This document shows positions 39,997 to 50,053 of a DNA stretch of 64,000 nucleotides, one piece after another (position 1 is the stretch's first letter; each line of letters begins with the position of its first letter). Location: NCBI GenBank assembly GCA_016721945.1, contig JADKHC010000019.1, positions 1 through 64,000 on the forward strand, in the 5' to 3' direction. The translations under genes were made by a program, and so were the position numbers. The notes beneath the pieces are model-generated. The model was not told where the DNA came from and searched no databases. It saw nothing but the letters and a program-made list of their open reading frames with translations. The DNA comes from Verrucomicrobiota bacterium. GTDB lineage: Bacteria > Verrucomicrobiota > Verrucomicrobiia > Opitutales > Opitutaceae.

Positions 39997-41937
39997 CTAA
40001 CGGTGTTCCTCGTAGGTGATATCGATCTTGGCGGCGAAGGCTTTTTTCTTGGCGGCGCCTTGGAAGCGGATGCTGTGCGTGCGCTCGTCGTAGCTGTATC
40101 CGTTTTGTGGATCGGCGGCGACTTCCTGTCCGTCGACCAGCACGCGAAGGCTCTTTTTGTACAGGGTCGCGCCGGGCGGAACCGGATCGAGCGCGACGGC
40201 AACGGTCTCGGCGATGCGGTCGCCGAGCGCGGCTAGCGGGCCCGAGAAATCGCCTTCGATGTTGAGCACCGAACCGCCCGTGAGTTCGGCAGCGCGCCGG
40301 TGCGAGACATTGGTGGGCGATACCACCGCGTTGATCTCCAGCTTTCCGCGTTTGTTGCCCTTGGCGACGATGAAGGGGCGCAGCACCCATTGGTCGATGT
40401 AGCTGTCGAGGGTCTGGCGTTTCAGGGGGTTGCGCTTGTTGTATTGGTTGAGCAGTTCAGGCAGTTTGCCGTCCTCGATCCACTCGGCTTGGCGGGCGCC
40501 GTCCTTGCCGCTCTTGCTGTCCTTCCAGGTGGCCATGCGCGTTTCTTCCTCGTCCATGAAGAAGACCACGATCGTGGTGGCGGCGGGGCGCAGGAAGGCG
40601 TGCTGCTTGTTGTAGGAGCTCACGACGAAATTATACACGGATGTGAACGCAGTGCGGTTGCTGTCGCCGTTGGTGCCTACTTTGACTAGTTCGGCGAAGA
40701 GAGCGTCGGGCGTCTGTGGCGTAATCCACGGTTGGTCGAGGGCCGGAAGCGTTACGAGGAGGCCGTTGCTGGCGACGCGTTTGGTGATCTGCTTTGGTTT
40801 GTTGCGGCGGTCGAGCACGGGATTACCGGTTTTGTCGAGTTCGACGGAACGGACCTTTTTGAAGAAGGGTTGGTCGTTAGCGCTGTAGGATGGATTGGCG
40901 TTCACGAAATCGGTTGTCAGCACGCCGATGCGGTAGTCGAGATCACGCTCGCGGAAGAGCTGCCTGAAGCGGCTCAGGTTGGCGGCGATCCGGCTCTGGT
41001 GCGCGGCCATGGAGGGCGAGTTGTTGATGACGAAGACGAGGTCGACCTCTCGGCTGCGGGAGCGATCGGCTGTGATGTGTTGCACGGTGCGGACTGGTTC
41101 GACTTTTACCTTGATGAAGTTCACTAATCCGAACTGCTGGTTGTTTTCGTCGAACGTGTAGTAGCCGAACCGTTCTTCACCGATAAAGCCCGGGTTGGGC
41201 GCGTAGGTGAGCTGGCCGGTGGTGCGATCAAGCTTGGCGGTGCCGTTCTGCGGTTTGGCCTTTTCGTCCAGCATGTAGGCGATCTTTGGGTTGGCGATGC
41301 CGGCACGGGATTCCGGAGCCATGAAATCCTCGTGGCTGGGGATCTTTTGCGTGATTGGCCAGTTCGGGCGGGTCGTGACCAAGACCTCAAGGACATTCAT
41401 CGTCTGTTCGCGAGTTGCGGTGACCTCGAGTTTGTCCAGCACGGTCGGTGGAGGCTGCTTCATCGTGATTACGACGTTGTTTTTGAACACCAAGCCCGTG
41501 GCTTCGTTGCGCACCGTGTAGCCGAACGAGTCAATGCCCTCGTAGTCGGTGTCCGCTTGGTAGAGAAAATAGTTCAGGCGAGAGGTTTTGTTGCTGAAGA
41601 AGTCGGAGTCGTCACCTCCGGCGACTCCGACGCGGCCGTGCTCCGGCTCTTGTGTGATCGTGTAGACGAGCGGGGAGCTGGCATCGGCTCCGCCCAGTTC
41701 CGGTGCGACGACGAGGTTTCCGTTCACGCCGCCGTTGTCAGTCTCAAACTCCATCGGTTTCGTCGACACGATCGCGTCGGTGTCGGCGGGCGAGGATTCG
41801 CTTGGGGTGGGGGAATCACTCGCGGAAGCGGGCGTGTCGTCGGCGAAAGCCGGCGTCACAGCCAGCAGAAGTGCGAAGGGCAAGGCGCCCAGCCAAGTGC
41901 GGGCGCTGAGTTTGCGGCGAAGAGAGATGTAGGTCAT
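39997..41937 (-). CDS. exported protein with cadherin-like repeats and a von Willebrand A domain
   Basis: A 646-residue protein from the ATG at 41937; the longer frame adds no family-like residues. Signal peptide to about residue 33 (LPFALLLAVTPAFAD), Ser/Thr/Pro-rich linker, two cadherin/Ig-like segments (VYTITQEPEHGRVGVAGG, TGQLTYAPNPGFIGEERFGY) and a VWA domain with the MIDAS-like VDLVFVINNSPSMAAHQ plus FMDEEE further on. The first MIDAS Asp is replaced (INNSPS rather than DxSxS), so metal binding is doubtful. C-terminal domain KKSLRVLVDGQEVA has an unrecognised fold. Likely cell surface. Divergent from the Gloeo_Verruco lipoprotein. Confidence 0.82.
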   Translation of the reverse strand: MTYISLRRKLSARTWLGALPFALLLAVTPAFADDTPASASDSPTPSESSPADTDAIVSTKPMEFETDNGGVNGNLVVAPELGGADASSPLVYTITQEPEHGRVGVAGGDDSDFFSNKTSRLNYFLYQADTDYEGIDSFGYTVRNEATGLVFKNNVVITMKQPPPTVLDKLEVTATREQTMNVLEVLVTTRPNWPITQKIPSHEDFMAPESRAGIANPKIAYMLDEKAKPQNGTAKLDRTTGQLTYAPNPGFIGEERFGYYTFDENNQQFGLVNFIKVKVEPVRTVQHITADRSRSREVDLVFVINNSPSMAAHQSRIAANLSRFRQLFRERDLDYRIGVLTTDFVNANPSYSANDQPFFKKVRSVELDKTGNPVLDRRNKPKQITKRVASNGLLVTLPALDQPWITPQTPDALFAELVKVGTNGDSNRTAFTSVYNFVVSSYNKQHAFLRPAATTIVVFFMDEEETRMATWKDSKSGKDGARQAEWIEDGKLPELLNQYNKRNPLKRQTLDSYIDQWVLRPFIVAKGNKRGKLEINAVVSPTNVSHRRAAELTGGSVLNIEGDFSGPLAALGDRIAETVAVALDPVPPGATLYKKSLRVLVDGQEVAADPQNGYSYDERTHSIRFQGAAKKKAFAAKIDITYEEHR

Positions 41938-42244
41938 GCGGAGAATGGAATGTAAAGTGTGAGGAGTGAATAGAGTCACGCGCGCCCCGTCTTGGTTCCT
42001 TCTAGCCGCAGCGGAGTGGACGAAACACGTGTAAACAATCAGCAACGCGATGCGACGTGCAAGGTTGCAGCGGGACGAACCAGGCAACGACGGAGCGTTG
42101 CGCTCCAGGTGAGTTCATTGCTGGCGGCAGAGGTGAATTAGAACTATTTCAGCCTGCTTTTCAGGGGTTTTTCTAAATCTTTCAGTCTTTTGCCCGTTAT
42201 CTAGCAGTGGGGTCGCCACTTGGCTCAATCCGACCTCATATCGT
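41938..42244. other. divergent promoter region (307 bases)
   Basis: Between the VWA gene and the lipoprotein gene. It contains GGAGCGTTGCGCTCC, a small hairpin, and AT-rich DNA near the lipoprotein start. I see no ORF or recognisable binding site. Confidence 0.3.
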
Positions 42245-45234
42245 ATGCAAAACAGGCACATCTCTGGAAACTCTCTGACGGGAAACCAATGTCTTTCTCG
42301 CGGAAAAACAGGCGTTATTATTTCCTTCGCCTTACTTTTTATCATCGGTGGCATGGGATTGACGGGGTGCAAGCGTGAGAAAAAATGCGCGCCCGATAAC
42401 AACAACAACCAGTCCGCACCGGTAACGCCGAAGCCGACGACCATTTCTCTCGCCGGAACCGAGGACACGCCGGTGGTCATCGATTTCAATCAGGTGTTTG
42501 GCGTTTCCAGCACGACGTGGGCGACGAGCGTCCCGCCGACCAACGGTACGCTCGCCATCGCTGGCAATCACGTCACCTATACGCCTGCGTTGGATTGGTC
42601 GGCATTGATGAATTTTCCCTGACTAACACTCCGGGCGGCACGCCGTATATTGTCCGTCTTTCGATCGTGGTGGTGAACGATGCGCCGACGATCAGTGGCG
42701 TGCCTGCCACCCTGAGTGCCAACCCCGGTCAGATCATAACCTTTACGGCCACCCTAAGCGATCCCGACAGTCCGCTCCAGACGCCGACGTTCACTTCGTC
42801 GGCCGTTGGCGTGATTCCGACGGTCACGGGCGCGGGCGGTCCTCCTGCGTGGGTGGTCACCGCGACGGTGAGTGCCTCCGCTACCGCTGGGCAGACGACG
42901 GATATCGCTGTTCGGGCGACGGACGGAACCACACCGACCACCGCAACGTGTCGTGTGACAGTGACGGCGGTTGACTTCGTCGATGTGCTGGTCGGCCCCG
43001 GCATGCGCGGTGGCCCGAGCGAGGCCGGCACGTTGTTCACTTTGAATCCCGCGAACAGCGCCACGAATCTCACGAGTCCGTTCACCGGCCTGCCGTTCTA
43101 CAACGACCAAGGTCCTACCTGTGGCTTTGTTTACAACAGCGGCGACGGCATGATGTACGCCCTGGCCAACGTCGGCGGCAGCGCCAGCAGTGGAGCCATC
43201 GTCCGTTTCCCGCCGGATCACCCGGAGCAGATGGTGACGTTGTACAGCTTCACCCGCCCCATCGACGGCGGGTTTCCGACGAGTACTCCGGCCCTGATCA
43301 ATGGCGCATTGTATGGCGTGACGATGAGCGGGGGGGCCAGTGACCATGGTACAATCTGGAAATTCGATCTGGCCACGCGGACGCTGCGCATCCTCGCCAA
43401 GCTCGGCCTGACTGATGTCGCGGGGTCTCCGCCCACGGTGAATTCCCAGGTCTGTAATTTCGGGCCGATCAGCGATGGCAGTGGCGGACTTTATGTCGGC
43501 TTTGCCGATGGTCACGCTTGGGTGCGAATCCGGACCGATTTGGGTGATGCGATTGAGATCCCGGGCGGTGTTGATGGGAATACATGGGCCTTCGCGAAGG
43601 ACTCGTTGCAAAACGGTTACGGAGTCGAGCAATCGGCCGGCGGATCGACCCTCTGGCAGATGAAGTTGAATCCGGGCCAGGATATTTTTCAAGGTGCCAA
43701 CATGACCATCTGGAACGGCACTGATATGGGCTTTGGTTGGGACATCGAGGCCTTGGTTCATTCCGATTCCAGTAACCAGTTCCTATTCGTGACAAGCTTT
43801 GCCTCACCCTCCAATAGTTACCGTGGACGGTTAGTAAAAATCAACTCGGTCAGTAACCTGACCACAGTGTACAATTTTCCCGCCAACAGTCCGCTGGCTA
43901 GTCCTTTCGGCATGCAAGCCCTGCCGATGGGGAAACTTCTGGGAGTTTCGGACGCCGACGGGGTTTCCCAAACCCTTTGGCATGCAGATACGGCTACGTA
44001 CCAGCCCCAAGTGGTCTTGCGGGCGGCGGCCTACGAGTCACTGAGCTCGCTGATCGGAGTCGGTCCGCGCCAGGGCTTCGTTTGGAGTGCTCCTTTAGAC
44101 GGTCTGGCCTCCTTCAACTTGACCCCGACACTCATCACTTACCATATCGACGATGGTTCGGCGACCCGGACGACGTTGGGTTACACCGAGGGCAGCAGCC
44201 CGGTGGGCGCGCCCGTCGCTTTGGCCGATGGCACCTTGTGCGGTCTTTGCACTGAAAATGGATTTAAGATTCACAATGCCGGCTATCCTGGCGGAACGCG
44301 GTTTTATCGCTGGAATCCGCTGACTGGCCAACGTACCCGCCTGAACAATGAGAGGGATTACACCAATCTGACTTATCCACCGGTGCGCAGCTCGAACGTT
44401 GCCGACCTCAATCTCTACACCGTGGGATATTTCGAATCAGGCACCTTGGCTTCCCCCACCGCCTCTTGGCGCCTCTTGGTGACCAACGCGCAGACCGGCG
44501 TTAACGCGACGGCAATCTCTCTCGGAGAAACCGTGCCGCATACCGATCTCTCCTACCGTGCCCGCGGTGCCTCTGTGGTTGCCAACCCAGTCGCCACCGG
44601 CTCGCCCATGACCGTCTATGCGTGCAGCCAGACTCAGGTGGTGTCCATCCCGGTCGGCAGCTCCACCGTCACCACGATCGGTTCGCTGCCCGCTGGTTCG
44701 GTGACGGTGGGCGCGCCCCTGATCCAGGGCACCACCCTCATCGCTTGCTATTCCGATGCGACCAGCGGCGGCATCGCCCGCTTTGATCTCGCGGGCACCC
44801 TGCCCGTTACGCCAACCCTCATCGCGTTGCCGGTCGGCGAATATTTCGACTGCACGCCGTTTGTCGCTGCGGATGGTTCGGTTTATGTCGTTTCAGCCTT
44901 TGAAAGCGCCGGTGGCGGCATGCTCTATCGCTTCAACATGGCGACGGGTGTGCTCACCCAAGTGATGACGATCAGCCAATCCGCGACTGCGGTGCTGAAA
45001 GCCTGCCCGCGCGGCACCCTTTGCCAAACCGCCGATGGCACAATCTGGGGCGTGGCCACGATCACCAGCGGTCATGGCCTGCTGGCCGACGATGCGACCA
45101 GCGGCTCCTACATCTGGGGCTACCACAGCAACGGACAGATGACCTACCAACCGCTGACGCGCAAACAAGGTTTCGGCGATACCTTCCCTGGATTGACCAA
45201 GGCCACCGTGAACCGGCTCCTCCTGACCAATTAG
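42245..45234 (+). pseudogene. Gloeo_Verruco-repeat lipoprotein, frameshifted
   Basis: The first frame encodes a lipoprotein signal (LLFIIGGMGLTGC lipobox) and a cadherin-like segment to TYTPALDWS. The second frame resumes with IDEFSLTNTPGGTPYIV and continues through an Ig-like segment into repeats such as FVYNSGDGMMYALANVGG, INGALYGVTMSGGASDHGTI and WKFDLATRTLRILA, the Gloeo_Verruco type. The frame break is at about 42599-42603, where one G of an expected GGG is missing; restoring it gives DWSGIDEF. Full length would be near 995 residues. Sequencing error or true frameshift cannot be resolved. Divergent from the VWA gene, and probably a surface protein. Confidence 0.8.
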
Positions 45235-45281
45235 GTGTTGTCAGCAGTTATACTTTGCACTGCGCGCCACCTCAAGGCACC

Positions 45282-46931
45282 ATGAAGCATTCATATCGCC
45301 GGAGTTTTCTTCTCGCCCTGTTTCTTCTTGTTCGGTTGGCGCTGAGCGCGACGGCCGCTGATACTGCTCAGTCGGCGCAGACCAGTACATCGATGGCAAA
45401 ACCATCGAGAGGCGTAGTAGAAGGCGTGCCTGTCGTTGTCTGGGGGCGGACTCTAGTGACTTACCGGCTGGGCATGGAGTTCTCTGACGCCAATCAGCGT
45501 GCGCGAGCGGCGGAAGAGCGAATAGCCAACGCACTTGGTTCAATTAAGACAGATGACCTCGTCGTTCAACCCATGCAGATCGGTGACGTACGTGGCTTTT
45601 CTATTTCGGCCGGTCAGGTATTTCTACTCAAAGTGATGTCAGGTGATCTGGAGCCCGAAGAGAATCAGGCTTTGGAAAAAGTGGCTGAAAACGTCGTGAC
45701 GGAAATTCGTGCTCTCGTACATGATCACGCAGCTCAACACTCGGTTACTTTGCTGATTCGAGCGGGCGTACGTTCACTTATAGCGACAGTTTTGTTTGCG
45801 GCGCTCTGGGTTCTGAGCCTTTGGCTTAAAGCACGACTGCTTCTCCGTATCGCGAAAAGCACTGAGCCGACAGACCAAATGTTCAACGTCTTTGGTTACG
45901 ACTGGCGGCCCATTTTTCTTGGGATTGCGACGACCTTGACAAGGTTGCTCATGCTAGCGGTGGTGCTCAGCTGTGCTTATCTTTGGGCGACTTTTGTGCT
46001 CAGCCAGTTTCCCTACACCCGGCATTGGGGGGAGCAATTGGGTAGCTACCTTCTCAATGCTGTCTCCAGCCTCGCGCACGGCGCAATTGGTGAGATTCCA
46101 AATTTCACTGTCCTGATCGTCATTCTGCTTGTCGCCCGCGGCCTGATTCGGATTTTGAATGGTTGGTTTTCAGCCATCGAATCAGGAAAACATTTAAACA
46201 CCTGGCTCGACCTCGAGGCAGCGCGGGCGACGAGGCGGTTGGCAGGCATTGGCGTGTGGGTTGTTGCGCTGGTAGTAGCTTTTCCGTACCTCCCGGGATC
46301 TCGATCGGAGGCGTTTAAAGGCATATCGGTTTTTCTCGGGCTTATGCTCTCACTGGGAGGCGCTAGCTTTGTGAGTCAGATTATTGGTGGTCTAGCTGCG
46401 ATATATTCGCGCGCCGTAAGGTCTGGTGACTACATCATTGTGGGGGAAACCCAAGGCACGGTGAAAGAAATGGGATTACTGACCACGAAAGTGATCACCC
46501 GCACGCGCGAGGAAGTTACGATCCCGAACTCGATTCTGATTAGTTCGGCAATCAGGAATCTTTCACGGGGCGCTGGCAATTCGACGCTTTTGTCCACCAC
46601 TGTCACGATCGGCTATGATGCACCGTGGCGGCAAGTCCAGGCCATGCTACTTCAGGCGGCAGCCATAATCGAAGGTATTCTGCAAACTCCACCGCCCTTT
46701 GTGTTGCAGACGGCGCTCGACGATTTCTACGTGCGCTACGAACTCACGGTTTGTGTTAAAAGCTCGTTGGAGCGCAGCGAGATCACGGACCGTCTTCACG
46801 GAAAAATACAGGATGTCTTCAACGAGAACGGAGTGCAAATCATGTCGCCGCACTTCTTAAATCAGCCGTCAACTGCGATCGTGGTCCCTAAAGATCGCTG
46901 GCACCCTGCACCGGCAAAACCTACTGCTTGA
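45282..46931 (+). CDS. MscS-family mechanosensitive channel
   Basis: A 549-residue inner-membrane protein with a signal peptide (LLALFLLVRLALSATAAD), a long periplasmic domain (30-165) and several transmembrane helices. The pore helix and beta domain are typical: KGISVFLGLMLSLGGASFVS, RSGDYIIVGETQGTVKEMGL, TREEVTIPNSILISSAIRNL. Family members release solutes on hypo-osmotic shock. The ATG at 45282 is chosen since it precedes the signal peptide; the upstream part of the long frame overlaps the lipoprotein gene. A family A MITE-like element begins 6 bases after the stop. Confidence 0.9.
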   Translation: MKHSYRRSFLLALFLLVRLALSATAADTAQSAQTSTSMAKPSRGVVEGVPVVVWGRTLVTYRLGMEFSDANQRARAAEERIANALGSIKTDDLVVQPMQIGDVRGFSISAGQVFLLKVMSGDLEPEENQALEKVAENVVTEIRALVHDHAAQHSVTLLIRAGVRSLIATVLFAALWVLSLWLKARLLLRIAKSTEPTDQMFNVFGYDWRPIFLGIATTLTRLLMLAVVLSCAYLWATFVLSQFPYTRHWGEQLGSYLLNAVSSLAHGAIGEIPNFTVLIVILLVARGLIRILNGWFSAIESGKHLNTWLDLEAARATRRLAGIGVWVVALVVAFPYLPGSRSEAFKGISVFLGLMLSLGGASFVSQIIGGLAAIYSRAVRSGDYIIVGETQGTVKEMGLLTTKVITRTREEVTIPNSILISSAIRNLSRGAGNSTLLSTTVTIGYDAPWRQVQAMLLQAAAIIEGILQTPPPFVLQTALDDFYVRYELTVCVKSSLERSEITDRLHGKIQDVFNENGVQIMSPHFLNQPSTAIVVPKDRWHPAPAKPTA

Positions 46932-46937
46932 GCTAAT

Positions 46938-47066
46938 GCAGTTCCTGTAAAACTGTAGCCGAATTTCCGGAAACTATTTTGACTGAAATTGTCTTCGGGT
47001 ACGCGACCGCTGGGCGCGCCGGTTTTTTTGCCCTACCTCGAACGGCTACGGTTTAACTGAAACTGC
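46938..47066. repeat. MITE-like element, family A (copy C)
   Basis: About 129 bases. Left end GCAGTTCCTGTAAAACTGTA (46938-46957) then GCCG; right end CGGCTACGGTTTAACTGA (47043-47060) then AACTGC. The centre carries GACTGAAATTGTCTTCGGGT and CGCGACCGCTGGGCGCGCC followed by GGTTTTTTT, so it may also terminate the MscS gene. Confidence 0.7.
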
Positions 47067-47180
47067 TATAATACCGACTTGGAGAAGTGTGGCGGACGGA
47101 ACAGGCTCGGTGTGGTGGCGGATGGGGCGATGACGGAGCGTTGCCTATTTCGAACAGAAGGCGTGGACGGAAATTGTTTT

Positions 47181-47268
47181 TCTTTGCGGCTCTGCGCCTC
47201 CGCGTGAGCCAAAAGAACAATCAACAGTCGCGGAGAGGAGTTTCACGCAAAGGCGCCAAGCCGCAAAG
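47181..47268. repeat. imperfect hairpin repeat (copy E5)
   Basis: TCTTTGCGGCTCTGCGCCTC with CGCGTGAG (47181-47208) is mirrored by TTTCACGCAAAGGCGCC with AAGCCGCAAAG (47241-47268). Confidence 0.65.
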
Positions 47269-47319
47269 GGCGGAAATCAGATCGTCCTTGCGGGAATGGT
47301 GGTGGAAGGTAGTTTGGGG

Positions 47320-48219
47320 ATGAATATGGCGCGAACTCTTTTGATTCTTTTTGCGATCATTATCCTTTCAATACGCGTGCATGCTGACTCGTGGGTAACG
47401 CCGACTGACGATCTCCAAGTGTTTTCTGGAAATGGGAAATTTCGGTTCACCGCCCTTTTGCCGAAAAGGGATAACGTCGCTTGGCCTCGTCACGCAATCA
47501 AGGCCGCATCGAAAAATAAACAAGACGATTCTAGTCGTGGAGATAGTTGCATTGGGAAACTCGAAGTCGTCGGGCCTAAGGGGGATTCGACAACGCTCTG
47601 GATGCGACCGCTTGTGAATTCTGTGACGCCCCTAAAAGTCATTGTGGCAGATAGTGGCAAATACGTAGTGACCTTTGATAATTGGTTCGGCGTGGGAACA
47701 GATCCGATTGTTATCTACAACGAACGAGGTGATCTGATTAGGCGCCATACCTTGGAAAGTCTGGGACTAATAAAGTTTACACGAGGTGCAGCTGAGTACG
47801 ACATTGAGGATCCTTTGATTGATTCCAGTACCGCCAGCATATACTGGCAAAGTAATGCCATCGTGCAGCTTTCTGAAGACCAGCAATTCCTTCTGGCGAG
47901 GTTATATTGGGGGTATACATTCTCGGTTCGCTTGAGTGATGGCATTGTTTCCATTGATTGTGAGAGGTACCACGCACAGCTACGGAAGAAAATGGAGGAG
48001 AAGATAATGGCTGGGTTTTTATCGCCTGACGCCCGATCACATAGGGTAGCGGCAATCTTGGCTGGATACAGCGGAGATAAAAATTATATCCCCGCTCTTC
48101 GGCCGCTACTTCTAGATAAGAGTTTCAACATCTCTAAAACATCGATCAACGGCAGGTACGACCATTCAGCACGTAATTATGAAATTCGGGAAGCTGCGGT
48201 ATCAGCGTTGAAAAGATGA
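47320..48219 (+). CDS. hypothetical exported protein
   Basis: A 299-residue protein with a clear N-terminal signal peptide (MARTLLILFAIIILSIRVHA). The remainder has no family I recognise: beta-rich, with KYVVTFDNWFGVGTDPIVIY, and a C-terminal helical region (HRVAAILAGYSGDKNYIPAL) reminiscent of HEAT-like repeats. Base composition is AT-richer than its neighbours. The ATG at 47320 has GGTAGTTTGGGG upstream. No operon partner. Confidence 0.65.
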   Translation: MNMARTLLILFAIIILSIRVHADSWVTPTDDLQVFSGNGKFRFTALLPKRDNVAWPRHAIKAASKNKQDDSSRGDSCIGKLEVVGPKGDSTTLWMRPLVNSVTPLKVIVADSGKYVVTFDNWFGVGTDPIVIYNERGDLIRRHTLESLGLIKFTRGAAEYDIEDPLIDSSTASIYWQSNAIVQLSEDQQFLLARLYWGYTFSVRLSDGIVSIDCERYHAQLRKKMEEKIMAGFLSPDARSHRVAAILAGYSGDKNYIPALRPLLLDKSFNISKTSINGRYDHSARNYEIREAAVSALKR

Positions 48220-48257
48220 CGGCGCGTTACTGTTAACGCGCCGTATCCATTAAAACC

Positions 48258-48404
48258 TTACTTCTTCTTCGCGGCGCGGGCTTCTTCCACCGCGGCTTGG
48301 GCGGCGGCGAGGCGGGCGACGGGGACGCCGAAGACTGCACCCAAGACATCTGCATCACGAACCAACGCGATCAATGATCGCTTCAGAATCGTCACCTTTA
48401 CCAT
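48258..48404 (-). CDS. possible 48-residue ORF or C-terminal remnant downstream of rsmH
   Basis: From an ATG at 48404 to TAA at 48258 this reads MVKVTILKRSLIALV, then DADVLGAVFGVPVAR and an Ala/Lys-rich helix ending RAAKKK. The composition is coding-like. It may be a small gene or the tail of a larger broken one. On the plus strand a 105-residue ORF (48374-48691) overlaps it and rsmH and is not convincing. The whole gap (48220-48611) is otherwise empty. Confidence 0.3.
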   Translation of the reverse strand: MVKVTILKRSLIALVRDADVLGAVFGVPVARLAAAQAAVEEARAAKKK

Positions 48405-48611
48405 CAGTCAATGGGGTCCTCGCTCGGACTCATACCCCTCAATGCACAGCTATTGATAAAGTATTGGCGCAACAGAAGGAAGATGCCCGCCAAAAAACCG
48501 CAGAGATCGATAGGGCTACGCGGCAGGCAGTCTATAAAGCATGGGTAGCGAAGATTCGAATACCAGAGTACCTCAAGAGTATGGATCCTCGGGAATTCGA
48601 GAACAACCGCC

Positions 48612-49691
48612 TCACGTCCGCACGGCCCAGCGGAGTTTCGCGGAAGAACTGCGTGGGTTGTCACGACGTTCTTCTGGACTGGCGCGGATAATTTCTTCGT
48701 TAGTCGCGGAATATAATCCGGTGCGCACGCCATCGCGGAAGGCATGTTTCACGCGGCGATCTTCGCCTGAATGAAACGTGAGAATCGCCACGCGTCCGCC
48801 GGATTTCAGGCAAGCGGGTAGCAGGCGGAGGAACATATCGAGCGCGCCAAATTCGTCGTTCACTGCAATGCGCAACGCCTGAAACACGCGGCGCACGCAA
48901 TCGTCGTCAGCTTCCGGTTCGTGACGGAATTTATGGAGATTAAGGATGGTTCGGATCGTCTCGGCGAGTTGCAGTGTTCGCGTAAACGGCGTTTTGCTGC
49001 GGCGCGCGGTGAGTTCGCGAGCGAGTAATTCGGCCTGAGGCTCGTCGGCATTTTCGGTGAGCGCGGTGGCCAGTTTTTCGGTGGAAATTTTGGCCAGCCA
49101 TTCGCTTGCCGATGGCGGACGGGTTGGGTTCAGGCGCAGATCGAGCGGACAGTCGGTTTTGAAAGTGAAGCCGCGCGCCGGGTCGTCGATCTGCATCGAT
49201 GAAACGCCGAGATCGGCGAGGATGGCGTCGGCACCAGCGAGTCCGAGTTCAGCGAGCACTTTGGACAGCCCGGCGAAGTTGGAGCGGACTGGCGTAAAAA
49301 CATCTTCGCCAAAACCAGCGGCACGCAGGCGAGCGATAGTTTTAGGCTGTTCGATTGGATCGACATCGAGGCCGATGAGACGGCCGCCCGGGGTGAGGCG
49401 CGCCAGTGATTCCCGTGCGTGACCGCCGAAGCCGAGCGTGCAATCCACAGCGATTTCGCCGGGTGCGAGCGCGAGCACTTCGAGAATCTCCGCCACCATG
49501 ATTGGCCGGTGCGTGCCCGCAGGCGTCTTGCCCGAGGCGAGGACCTTGGCCACATCGGCGGCGTAACGCTCCGGATTTAGCTCCTTATATTTCTCCTCAA
49601 ACCGCCGCGGATTTTTCCCCGCATAGCGTGGTCGCCGCTTGTGCGGGGTGGACGCGCTTGGTTCGGGTGATGTGGAGTCGGAGTTAGGCAT
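48612..49691 (-). CDS. rsmH: 16S rRNA m4C1402 methyltransferase RsmH
   Basis: A 359-residue SAM-dependent enzyme methylating N4 of C1402 of 16S rRNA. Motif I is in VDCTLGFGGHARESLARL; family segments LGVSSMQIDDPARGFTFKTD, FRIAVNDEFGALDMFLRLLP (starting LRIAVNDEF) and ILTFHSGEDRRVKHAF are present. The first 45 residues are a basic extension. The gene normally begins the dcw cell-division cluster after mraZ; here higBA lie upstream and no ftsL or murE follows. Confidence 0.93.
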   Translation of the reverse strand: MPNSDSTSPEPSASTPHKRRPRYAGKNPRRFEEKYKELNPERYAADVAKVLASGKTPAGTHRPIMVAEILEVLALAPGEIAVDCTLGFGGHARESLARLTPGGRLIGLDVDPIEQPKTIARLRAAGFGEDVFTPVRSNFAGLSKVLAELGLAGADAILADLGVSSMQIDDPARGFTFKTDCPLDLRLNPTRPPSASEWLAKISTEKLATALTENADEPQAELLARELTARRSKTPFTRTLQLAETIRTILNLHKFRHEPEADDDCVRRVFQALRIAVNDEFGALDMFLRLLPACLKSGGRVAILTFHSGEDRRVKHAFRDGVRTGLYSATNEEIIRASPEERRDNPRSSSAKLRWAVRT

Positions 49692-49742
49692 CAATTGTCT
49701 TTTGCGTTATTTAAGAGGTGAGTTTGAAGAGTGTGGTTGTTG

Positions 49743-50051
49743 TCACGCTGCACTCAATTCACGCGGCTTCACTTCGCGTTCGATTTTGGCACCCAATTCG
49801 CGCTTAGCTTTGCGCAGATCGCAATCGGTTTGGAGGCGCAGCCACCAGCCTTCTGAGAGACCGAAGTAACGATCGAGCCGCAGGCCGGTATCGGCCGTGA
49901 CTGCACGCTCACCGGCTAGGATTGCGGTGATGCGAGTGAGCGGCACACCGATGTCTTTTGCCAAGCGGTACGCGGTGAGGTCCATCGGCTTCAGAAAATC
50001 TTCGGAAAGCATTTCGCCGGGAGTCAGAAGGGGAATGAGTTTAGTTTTCAT
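49743..50051 (-). CDS. higA: HigA-family antitoxin
   Basis: A 102-residue antitoxin with the HigA/VapI XRE helix-turn-helix domain (TPGEMLSEDFLKPMDLTAYR, LAKDIGVPLTRITAILAGER, TGLRLDRYFGLSEGWWLRLQ). It would bind HigB and repress its own operon. It starts two bases after the higB stop, giving toxin-first order as in other higBA loci. Confidence 0.93.
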   Translation of the reverse strand: MKTKLIPLLTPGEMLSEDFLKPMDLTAYRLAKDIGVPLTRITAILAGERAVTADTGLRLDRYFGLSEGWWLRLQTDCDLRKAKRELGAKIEREVKPRELSAA

Positions 50052-50053
50052 TT

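Noticed and set aside
48374..48691. 105-residue plus-strand ORF overlapping rsmH
   Set aside because: Its 3' part mirrors the conserved rsmH end. The middle looks somewhat protein-like, but evidence is insufficient.
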